Shown here piece by piece: positions 20,784-27,897 of a stretch of DNA of 64,000 bases (its first letter is position 1; the number at the start of each line of letters is the position of its first letter). A program made the translations under genes and the position numbers. The notes beneath the pieces are model-generated. The model saw nothing but the letters and a program-made list of their open reading frames with translations, was not told where the DNA came from and ran no database searches. The stretch is from Lysobacter niastensis (GTDB lineage Bacteria; Pseudomonadota; Gammaproteobacteria; Xanthomonadales; Xanthomonadaceae): NCBI RefSeq assembly GCF_015453285.1, contig NZ_JADLZT010000013.1, positions 40,308 to 104,307 on the forward strand, written 5' to 3'.

Positions 20784-21551
20784 TTACGGCTGGTTGCTGC
20801 GGCGTGCCGGCGCGACCGGGCCGATGCCAACGCTCCCGCGCCCGCCCAGTTCGGCGTCCTGTGCCGCCCAGTACGTGTTGAGGCTGGTGCGCTCTTCGGC
20901 GTAGAACTCGTCACCCTCGACGGTGCCGTTCGAGTTCGCCGACGCGGTCATCATGCCGGCCGTCGAATTGCCGAACGTGCCCTGGATCGGGCCACCCTGC
21001 GTGATGTCGATCTGCTGGTTGCGATAGCCCAGCCGGCTGCCGGTCATGGTGCGCGCGAAGCGGCGGATTTCCATCTCGGCGCGCGGCCGCGCGGTCTCGT
21101 CGCCGTACTTCACGTAGTAGTCGTGACCGGTCGAGCGGACTTTGTTCTGTTCTTCCGGCGTCATCGACGCCCACATCTTCTCGCGGATCGCCAGCAACGG
21201 TACCGAGCCGCGCTCGGCCGCGAGGTCGGCCCAGATATAGGCCTGCGCGCGATCCACCGGCACGCCCTCGCCATACCAGTAGATCAGGCTCAGATAGTGC
21301 TGCGAGAACTTGTCGGCGTACCAGGCGGCCCGCTCGAATCGCATCACCGCTTCGTCGTGGTTGCCGCTGAGATAGGACTTGAGGCCGTGCAGGCGCCATT
21401 CCTCGTTCGGATGCCCGATCGCCGTTTTCAGTTGATCGTCGACGCCCATGAAGCTGGCGGTCACCAGCTTGAGCGGTTCGTCCGCCTGCGCATTGAGCGC
21501 GGCGAGGCCCAGCATGGCTGCCAGCCATGCGCTCTTGCTACGGATACCCAT
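20784..21551 (-). CDS. Secreted Sel1-like repeat protein, paralogue 3
   Basis: 255 residues, signal peptide ending ALNAQA. It shares with paralogue 1 the stretches SQHYLSL-x-YW, GVPVDR-x-QAYIWADLAAERGS, IREKMW, YGDE and MTGSRLGYRNQ, and is clearly its closest relative. A strong AGGAGG ribosome site precedes the ATG. It is the first of the minus-strand genes here and has its own terminator, so it is probably transcribed separately from mgsA and the other two. Function is unknown. Confidence 0.85.
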   Translation of the reverse strand: MGIRSKSAWLAAMLGLAALNAQADEPLKLVTASFMGVDDQLKTAIGHPNEEWRLHGLKSYLSGNHDEAVMRFERAAWYADKFSQHYLSLIYWYGEGVPVDRAQAYIWADLAAERGSVPLLAIREKMWASMTPEEQNKVRSTGHDYYVKYGDETARPRAEMEIRRFARTMTGSRLGYRNQQIDITQGGPIQGTFGNSTAGMMTASANSNGTVEGDEFYAEERTSLNTYWAAQDAELGGRGSVGIGPVAPARRSNQP

Positions 21552-21869
21552 GGTTCACCTCCTGCCCGGAAGAGAGGACTCGGTGCCATCTGAGCGCGGA
21601 ACATGGCTCCTGGAAAGCACCATTCATCGCGTATCGGATGAGGCCAAATCCATCCCGGCAGCGGAACTGGACCGGCGTTCCCGTCGTAAGTGCCGCGAAC
21701 TCCAGCGGACCGGCATGGGCGATCTGCATCGATCGGAGGCGATCCTGCCTCGATCCGGGCTGTTCAGCTTCGGATGTCCCGAAGCCACGGTCCTGGTTTG
21801 GCCGCGAACAGCGCAAGCGCCGGTTACGGCACAATACGCCGCCGCGTCCGCGGCAGTAAACACGACTAA
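21552..21869. other. Divergent intergenic region between Sel1-like gene and rep
   Basis: No gene seen. It holds the ribosome site of the minus-strand gene and the 5' leader of rep. A CACAAT string at 21831-21836 could be a -10 for rep, without a clear -35. Confidence 0.5.
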
Positions 21870-23852
21870 ATGCACGGTCTGAATCCCCCCCAGCGAGCCG
21901 CCGTCCTTCATACCGAAGGCCCCCTGCTCGTGCTCGCCGGCGCCGGCAGCGGCAAGACCCGGGTCATCGTCGAGAAGATCGCGCACCTGATTTCCTCCGG
22001 TCGCATGCCGGCACGGCGCATCGCCGCCATCACCTTCACCAACAAGTCGGCGAAGGAAATGAAGGAGCGCGTCGCCAAGCGCATCAAGGGCGACGCGGCC
22101 GAAGGCCTGACCGTGTGCACGTTCCACGCGCTGGGCCTGAAGTTCCTGCAGATCGACCACGCCAAGGCCGGCCTGCGCCGCGGCTTCTCGGTGTTCGACA
22201 GCGACGACAGCGCCGCGCAGATCAAGGACCTGATGCCGCCGGGCAGTAAGCCCGACGTCATCGACGACATGCGCAACCTGATTTCGCGCGCGAAGAACTC
22301 GGGCCTGTCGCCGGAAGAAGCGCTGGCGGTGTCCAAGAGCGCGCGCGAGATGGAAGCGGCGCTGATGTACCAGCGCTACCAGGCGCGGCTGAGCACGTTC
22401 AACGCGGTCGACTTCGACGACCTGATCCGCCTGCCGGTGCAGATGCTCGAAGCCGACGAAGGCCTGCGCCTGGCCTGGCGCGAGCGCATCGGCTACCTGC
22501 TGGTCGACGAGTGCCAGGACACCAACGACGCGCAATACCGCCTGTTGAAGGCCTTGGCCGGCGACAAGGGGCTGTTCACCTGCGTGGGCGACGACGACCA
22601 GTCGATCTACGCCTGGCGCGGCGCCAATCCGGACAACCTGCTGCAGCTGGGCAAGGACTACCCGAAGCTGGAGATCATCAAGCTGGAGCAGAACTACCGC
22701 TGCTCCAATCGCGTGCTGCGCACCGCCAACGCGCTGATCGCGCACAACCCGCACGAATATCCGAAGACGCTGTGGAGCGACCAGGCCGACGGCGAGCGTA
22801 TCCGCGTCTGGGAATGCCGCGACGGCGCGCACGAGGCGGAGAAGGTCGCGGGCGAGATCCATTTCCTCGCCACCGCGAAGCAGGTGCCGTGGAGCGATTT
22901 CTGCATCCTGTTCCGCGGCAACCACCAGAGCCGCGCGCTGGAGAAGGCGCTGCAGCTGCTGCGCGTGCCGTACCACCTGTCCGGCGGCACCGCGTTCCTC
23001 GAGCGCGGCGAAGTGAAGGATGCGCTGGCGTGGCTGCGCCTGATCGCCAACCCCGACGACGACGCGGCATTCCTGCGCGCGGTGCAGTCGCCCAAGCGCG
23101 AAGTCGGTGCGACCACGCTGGCCAAGCTCGCCGAACTTTCGCAGCACGCCGGCATGCCGATGTCGCGCGCCTGCGAGCAGATCGGCCTGCTGAAGCAACT
23201 TGCGCCGCGCGCGGCCAACGCGCTCGACGGTTTCGCCAACATCATCCGGTTCCTGCGGGGCCAGGCGCAGCAGATCGCCCCGAGCGAACTGGTGCGCGTG
23301 CTCGCCGACAAGAGCGGCCTGCTCGCGGCGATCCGCGCGCAGTGCAAGGACGAGGCGAGCTTCCAGCGCCGAAAGGAAAACCTGGAAGAGCTGTCGGAGT
23401 GGTTCGACGGCGGCAAGGGTTCCGGCCCGGGCGAACTCGCCGCGCAGCTGGCGCTGCTGTCGCACGCCGACAAGGGCGAGGCCGGCAACCAGGTGCGCTT
23501 GATGTCGCTGCACGCGGCCAAGGGTCTGGAGTTCCGTTACGTCTTCATCGTCGGCATGGAGGACGGCACGCTGCCGCACGAGATGGCGCTGGAGGAGGGC
23601 TCGCTGGAAGAAGAGCGGCGCCTGCTCTACGTCGGCATCACCCGCGCCAAGGAGCAGCTGTGGCTGTCGCACTCGCGCGAAGGTTCGAGGTGGGGCGACA
23701 AGTTCCGCTACAAGCCCAGCCGTTTCTTCGACGAGTTGCCGGCGGCCGAGGTCCAGCGCGACGGCGCCGACCCGGTCGCCGATGCCGCACGCAAGCAGGA
23801 GCGCGCAGTCGCCGGATTCGCGGCGATCCGCGCGCTGCTGGAAGAAGGCTGA
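21870..23852 (+). CDS. rep: ATP-dependent DNA helicase Rep (SF1 UvrD-like)
   Basis: 3'-5' helicase that helps replication forks pass blocks. 660 residues, close to the ~670 of E. coli Rep. Helicase motifs in order: GAGSGKTRV (I), ITFTNKSAKEM (Ia), LLVDECQDTN (II), GDDDQSIYAWRGA (III), LEQNYRC (IV), MSLHAAKGLEF (V) and LLYVGITRAKEQL (VI). The N-terminus LNPPQRAAV is the family start. It is followed after 4 bp by a VOC-family gene. Confidence 0.96.
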   Translation: MHGLNPPQRAAVLHTEGPLLVLAGAGSGKTRVIVEKIAHLISSGRMPARRIAAITFTNKSAKEMKERVAKRIKGDAAEGLTVCTFHALGLKFLQIDHAKAGLRRGFSVFDSDDSAAQIKDLMPPGSKPDVIDDMRNLISRAKNSGLSPEEALAVSKSAREMEAALMYQRYQARLSTFNAVDFDDLIRLPVQMLEADEGLRLAWRERIGYLLVDECQDTNDAQYRLLKALAGDKGLFTCVGDDDQSIYAWRGANPDNLLQLGKDYPKLEIIKLEQNYRCSNRVLRTANALIAHNPHEYPKTLWSDQADGERIRVWECRDGAHEAEKVAGEIHFLATAKQVPWSDFCILFRGNHQSRALEKALQLLRVPYHLSGGTAFLERGEVKDALAWLRLIANPDDDAAFLRAVQSPKREVGATTLAKLAELSQHAGMPMSRACEQIGLLKQLAPRAANALDGFANIIRFLRGQAQQIAPSELVRVLADKSGLLAAIRAQCKDEASFQRRKENLEELSEWFDGGKGSGPGELAAQLALLSHADKGEAGNQVRLMSLHAAKGLEFRYVFIVGMEDGTLPHEMALEEGSLEEERRLLYVGITRAKEQLWLSHSREGSRWGDKFRYKPSRFFDELPAAEVQRDGADPVADAARKQERAVAGFAAIRALLEEG

Positions 23853-23856
23853 CGCC

Positions 23857-24264
23857 GTGATCGGGCTGCGCCGCGTCCACCACGTTGCGATCATCTGTTC
23901 CGACTACGCGCGCTCGAAGCAGTTCTACACACAGGTACTCGGGCTGCGCGTGCTGGCCGAGGCGTATCGCGAGGCGCGCGACTCGTGGAAGCTCGACCTG
24001 GCGTTGCCGGACGGCACGCAGCTGGAGCTGTTCTCGTTTCCGTCGCCGCCGCCGCGGCCGTCGTATCCGGAGGCCTGCGGACTGCGCCATCTCGCCTTCG
24101 AAGTGGATGACGTGGCGGCTGCGGCTCAAGCGCTGCAGGGTCAGGGCATCGCGGTCGAGCCGTTGCGCATCGACGAGTACACCGGCAGGCGCTTCACGTT
24201 CTTCGCCGACCCGGATGGGCTGCCGATCGAGTTGTACGAAGCGTCCATGTCCCCAGGCATCTAG
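23857..24264 (+). CDS. VOC-family (glyoxalase-like) protein, YaeR type
   Basis: 135 residues with a GTG start four bases after the rep stop. It aligns from end to end with E. coli YaeR (also called GloA2): LRRVHHVAIICSDYARSKQFYTQVLG, YREARDSWKLDL, ELFSFP, PEACGLRHLAFEVDD, FFADPDGLPIELYE. The metal-binding His and Glu residues of the VOC fold are present. The biochemical role of this subfamily is not settled; it may handle reactive aldehydes, and a methylglyoxal synthase lies 4 kb away, but no operon link exists. Confidence 0.9.
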   Translation: MIGLRRVHHVAIICSDYARSKQFYTQVLGLRVLAEAYREARDSWKLDLALPDGTQLELFSFPSPPPRPSYPEACGLRHLAFEVDDVAAAAQALQGQGIAVEPLRIDEYTGRRFTFFADPDGLPIELYEASMSPGI

Positions 24265-24303
24265 CCTGTGGTTCGTGCAACCGATCACGCAACCGATATC
24301 GCC

Positions 24304-24795
24304 ATGACCTACGAAATCCGCCCCGCGCAGTCTTCCGATCACGCCGCGATTCTGGCGCTGAACCTGGAATCGGAAGCGATGATGAGCCCGCTCGATGCGG
24401 CGCGCCTGCGCCAGCTCGACGCGGAGTCGGCCTATCACCGGGTCCTGTGCGAGGACGGACGCGTCGTCGCCTTCCTGCTCGCGTTTCGCGAGGGCGCCGA
24501 CTACGACAGCCCCAACTACGTCTGGTTCTCGCAGCGCTACGACCGCTTCCTCTACATCGACCGGATCGCCGTCGCCGCTTCGCACCAGGGACGCAAGCTC
24601 GGCGCCCGGCTGTACGACGACCTGTTCGCGTTCGCACGCGACCATGGCGTCGATGCGGTCACGTGCGAGTTCTACGTGCAGCCGCCGAACGAGGCCTCAC
24701 GGCGTTTCCATGCAGGCTTCGGCTTCCACGAAGTAGGCACGCAATGGGTGGCCGATGGGCGCAAGCAGGTGTCGCTGCAGGTGGCGAACGCCTGA
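24304..24795 (+). CDS. GNAT-family N-acetyltransferase
   Basis: 163 residues from ATG 24304; a GTG twelve codons upstream is also in frame. The GNAT fold is visible: the acetyl-CoA loop is IDRIAVAASHQGRKLGARLYDDL, followed by the beta-bulge strand VTCEFYVQPPNEASRRFHAGFGFHEVG. The substrate is unknown. It follows the YaeR-type gene by 39 bp and is probably co-transcribed. Confidence 0.85.
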   Translation: MTYEIRPAQSSDHAAILALNLESEAMMSPLDAARLRQLDAESAYHRVLCEDGRVVAFLLAFREGADYDSPNYVWFSQRYDRFLYIDRIAVAASHQGRKLGARLYDDLFAFARDHGVDAVTCEFYVQPPNEASRRFHAGFGFHEVGTQWVADGRKQVSLQVANA

Positions 24796-24924
24796 CCGGG
24801 CGCATAGAACAGTAGACACTCGCACGGACGTGGCGGCTGTTACCCGATAGAGTGTGCGCGCCCGAGAGAGAGGGCCGGCGAGGCCGTGCCCCGGCGTCGC
24901 CCGACACAACAAACGGGGGAAAAC

Positions 24925-25557
24925 ATGTTCAAGTTCGGATGCGTGGCGCTTCTCGCCATGGCATGCAGCGCCGTCGTGCCTGCTGCACACGCCAGGGGTG
25001 GCTTCTTCGTCGCGGGCCAGGCTGGCCAGGCGACATACGATGACAGCGGATTTGACGAGGACAGCGCCGATACCCGCGCGCTCAGCCTGGGATATCGCTG
25101 GCAGGCCGGTTCCATCGCGCAGGTCGGCGTCGAGGTCGGCGGTGGCCGGGTCGACGAGATCACCCAGGACACGTCCTTCACCGGCTACTACGCGGGCAGC
25201 GACAGCTACGGCATGGATACGCGCTACGCGCACGTCGGTGCCAATGCCCGCGTCAGCTTCGGCCAGGACAGCCGTTGGTTCGCCATCGGCCGCATGGGCT
25301 ACATGGGCTACCAGCAGGACCTGAGCCACAGCTACACCGAGTACCAGGGTGGCCAGTTCCTCTACAGCGGCGAGGACACCTTCAGCGAGGACGGCGGCGG
25401 CGCGTATTTCGGAGGCGGCCTGGGCATGGACATCACGCCCAACTTCAACGTCAACGTGATGGTCAACGGATACGCGTACTCAGGCACCGACTATGACGGC
25501 AATGTCGATGAGGACACTGCCAGCACCACCACGCTGGGCCTGGAACTTCGCTTCTGA
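24925..25557 (+). CDS. Outer-membrane beta-barrel protein
   Basis: 210 residues. A signal peptide ends at about residue 24 (VVPAAHARG). The rest alternates polar and hydrophobic residues in short strands (GGFFVAGQAGQATYDD, ALSLGYRWQ, IAQVGVEVGGG, RWFAIGRMGYMGYQ, AYFGGGLGMDITPNF) and ends in a terminal Phe after LGLELRF, as BAM substrates do. The size suggests an eight-stranded barrel of the OmpA/OmpW-like type. A GGGGGA ribosome site precedes the ATG. Function is unknown. Confidence 0.85.
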   Translation: MFKFGCVALLAMACSAVVPAAHARGGFFVAGQAGQATYDDSGFDEDSADTRALSLGYRWQAGSIAQVGVEVGGGRVDEITQDTSFTGYYAGSDSYGMDTRYAHVGANARVSFGQDSRWFAIGRMGYMGYQQDLSHSYTEYQGGQFLYSGEDTFSEDGGGAYFGGGLGMDITPNFNVNVMVNGYAYSGTDYDGNVDEDTASTTTLGLELRF

Positions 25558-25566
25558 GGCGGCCAC

Positions 25567-25593
25567 GACGGGGCCTGCAGCCGGGGCCCCGTC
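25567..25593 (+). terminator. Hairpin after the beta-barrel gene
   Basis: Nine-base stem GACGGGGCC / GGCCCCGTC with a nine-base loop, ten bases after the stop codon. It has no T-tract, so it is only a candidate terminator. Confidence 0.45.
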
Positions 25594-25695
25594 GGTACAC
25601 GTGGTGAAGGGAAGGGCGGGCGGCCCATCGATGACATGCCGCCGCCATCGACGCCGGGCTACACTCGCGCCCCACTTCGATACATCCCATTCGCC

Positions 25696-26610
25696 ATGCA
25701 GCAACGCACCCTGGCCCTGTCCGTCCTCGCCTGCGCGCTCGCGCTGGGCGCATGCCAGCGCACCGACACCGCGCCGGCCCAGCCGCGCGAAGCGGCCGCG
25801 GCCACCGTGCCGGCCAGCGCGCCGAAGCCCGCTTCGCGCGCCGACGACAACCTCAATGCCGTGCTGTGGATGCAGTCCTCGGTCGAATACCGCGCGGCGA
25901 CGACCACCGTCTATCGCGCCGCTGCCGACCGCCTCGACCGCGCGCTGAAGGAGAAGAACTGGGACGCGCTGGTGCCCGACGAGCGCGGCAATGCCGCCGC
26001 CGGCCTGCCGCCGGCGGTGGTCATGGACGTGGACGAAACCGTCCTGGACAACTCGCCCTACCAGGCGCGCCTGGTGCGCGACGGCAAGGAGTTCGACGAG
26101 GTCACGTGGGATGCCTGGGTCGCCGAGAAGAAGGCCAAGCCGTTGCCGGGCGTGGTCGATTTCGCCAAGGCTGCGACCGCCAAGGGCGTGACCATCCTCT
26201 ACTTGTCCAATCGGGCCGAACACCTGCAGGAGGCGACACTGGCCAACCTGCGCGCGGCCGGCATGCCGGTGAAGGACGACAGCGTGTTCCTGGGCCTGGG
26301 CACCGTCGTCGACGGTTGCGAGCAGAACGGCAGCGAGAAGAATTGCCGTCGCCGCCTGGCCGGGCAGAAGTACCGCGTGCTGATGCAGTTCGGCGACCAG
26401 ATCGGCGACTTCGTGCAGGTCGTCGCCAACACGCCGGCCGGCCGCTCGCAGCTGCTGGACGAGTACGGCGACTGGTTCGGCGAGCGTTGGTGGATGCTGC
26501 CCAACCCGAGCTACGGCGGCTGGGAGCCGGCGGTGTTCAACAACGACTTCGGCCAGCCGCGTGAGGCGCGCCGCGAAGCCAAGCGCCAGGCGCTGGACGT
26601 GGCGCCCTGA
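25696..26610 (+). CDS. 5'-nucleotidase lipoprotein e(P4)-family acid phosphatase
   Basis: 304 residues. A lipoprotein signal with lipobox LGAC is near residue 19. The HAD-type catalytic motif is VVMDVDETVLDNSPYQ, with the nucleophile and acid aspartates, followed by ILYLSNR (motif II) and MQFGDQIGDF (motif IV). This class of outer-membrane phosphatase dephosphorylates nucleotides such as NMN in Haemophilus. The start at 25696 gives a proper lipoprotein signal; the longer frame does not. Confidence 0.92.
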   Translation: MQQRTLALSVLACALALGACQRTDTAPAQPREAAAATVPASAPKPASRADDNLNAVLWMQSSVEYRAATTTVYRAAADRLDRALKEKNWDALVPDERGNAAAGLPPAVVMDVDETVLDNSPYQARLVRDGKEFDEVTWDAWVAEKKAKPLPGVVDFAKAATAKGVTILYLSNRAEHLQEATLANLRAAGMPVKDDSVFLGLGTVVDGCEQNGSEKNCRRRLAGQKYRVLMQFGDQIGDFVQVVANTPAGRSQLLDEYGDWFGERWWMLPNPSYGGWEPAVFNNDFGQPREARREAKRQALDVAP

Positions 26611-26680
26611 GCGGGCTTGGCGCATCGCAGCATATTTGCGTCATTAAAAATCAATAGCTTGCATGATGATTCTTGAGGTG

Positions 26681-26710
26681 TTGCATTAGGTTGCGGGGGC
26701 GGGGTAGTCT
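26681..26710 (+). promoter_or_regulatory. Predicted sigma-70 promoter
   Basis: TTGCAT at 26681-26686, 18-base spacer, TAGTCT at 26705-26710, preceded by A/T-rich sequence from about 26635. It points at the hairpin-rich stretch below. Confidence 0.5.
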
Positions 26711-26714
26711 GCCC

Positions 26715-26806
26715 TCGTCCGGCGCGAGCCGGAGCCATGCCACAACTCGAAGTCCTCCGGCTCCGGCCGGATTTTGCTCAGGGAGGCTTCGGCCTCCTTT
26801 TTCTTT
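26715..26806 (+). ncRNA. Candidate small RNA or transcription attenuator
   Basis: Downstream of a promoter-like sequence, about 90 bases fold into TCCGGC-GCGA-GCCGGA (26718-26733, GNRA loop), with an alternative pairing of AGCCGGAG (26727-26734) to CTCCGGCT (26755-26762). They end in a textbook terminator: GGAGGC-TTCG-GCCTCC plus TTTTTCTTTT (26782-26806). The next gene begins 113 bases later, so this is either an independent small RNA or a leader attenuator of the lipoprotein gene. I do not recognise a known RNA family. Confidence 0.5.
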
Positions 26807-26918
26807 TGCCGGCTGCGTTGTGTTGTTTGTGCGATTGCCGATACGCGATGGGGTTTGCTTGTCGCCTGTGGCGAGGACCGCCAAGATGCGGTTCAGCGAC
26901 TGGGGAGCCGCCTCGCCA

Positions 26919-27824
26919 ATGTTCAACCTCCAACGTGCCGGCCTGGGGCGACGCGTCCCGGGCATCGCCGGCGTGGCGCTGCTGTCCGCTTTGATGCTGC
27001 TGGGTGGCTGCCGTCGCGAACAGGCGCCGGCGCCCGAAGTCGTGCCCGCGGGACCGGCCGAGGCGGTCATGCAGCTGGTCGGCGACCTGCGCCGGGACGA
27101 TCTCGACGGGTACGCGCGCCATGCGGTGCCGCCGGCACTGCACACCCGGCTCGAAACCGCGTGGAGCGAAGGCCGCACGCTCTGGCCGCTGACCGAACTT
27201 CCACTCGACGACCGCCTGCAGGGATTCATCAACGCGCTCGCCGCACCGGGTGCGGAGAAGCAGCTGGCCAGCACCTTCGACCGCCAGTTCTCCGGGCAGT
27301 CGCGCGAGCTGCGCTCGGCCGCGGCGACGCTGGGCCTGTTCGGCGTGCAGTACGTGCAGCGCGAGGGCGACTACAGCGACGACGAGCGCAAGCATTACGC
27401 GCAGTTGCTGACCGCGCTGAGCCGCTGGGGCCAGCAGGCGCCGCTGGGCGATGCCGCCCGGGCGCGCAAGGCGATCCCGCAACTGGTCAGCGCCGCGCGC
27501 CTGACCGGGCTGGCAGGCGAGCAGGGGTTCCGTCGTGCCGGGATGGATCGAACGCTGCAGCGGCTGGGTCCGTTCTTCCACCGCTTCAAGCAGGTGCTCG
27601 AAGGCTACGGGCTCGACCTCGACGCATCCCTGGAAGGCGTGAAGGCCACGGGCGAGGCGCTGACCGGCGACCGTGCCCGCGTGCGCCTGGACTACACGCT
27701 GGCGGGGCAACCCATCGAAGCCCACGTCGAGCTCGAACGCCGCGAGGGGCGCTGGTACCTCAGCGACATCCTGCGCCACGCCGAAACCGAAGCAGCGGCG
27801 AAGTCCGGCGATCCGGCGCCCTGA
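26919..27824 (+). CDS. Lipoprotein of unknown function
   Basis: 301 residues with a lipoprotein signal (VALLSALMLLGGC, Cys at about 31). The mature part is helical and Arg/Leu-rich (AVMQLVGDLRRDDLDGYARHAVPP) and ends with a short beta-rich segment, VRLDYTLAGQPIEAHVELERREGRWYLSDI, reminiscent of nuclear-transport-factor-like folds. An alternative ATG at 26886 would lengthen the signal by eleven residues. It lies downstream of the candidate RNA and upstream of plsB. Function is unknown. Confidence 0.75.
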   Translation: MFNLQRAGLGRRVPGIAGVALLSALMLLGGCRREQAPAPEVVPAGPAEAVMQLVGDLRRDDLDGYARHAVPPALHTRLETAWSEGRTLWPLTELPLDDRLQGFINALAAPGAEKQLASTFDRQFSGQSRELRSAAATLGLFGVQYVQREGDYSDDERKHYAQLLTALSRWGQQAPLGDAARARKAIPQLVSAARLTGLAGEQGFRRAGMDRTLQRLGPFFHRFKQVLEGYGLDLDASLEGVKATGEALTGDRARVRLDYTLAGQPIEAHVELERREGRWYLSDILRHAETEAAAKSGDPAP

Positions 27825-27897
27825 GTGCAGGCATCGGCAGGGACCTTGCCAGATCGGCAGAGCCCTTACATCTGACCTTTCGATCTGAACCGGCATA

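Noticed and set aside
26737..26994. 85-residue open frame over the candidate small RNA
   Set aside because: It reads through a strong terminator and has no coding features; the hairpins explain the sequence better.
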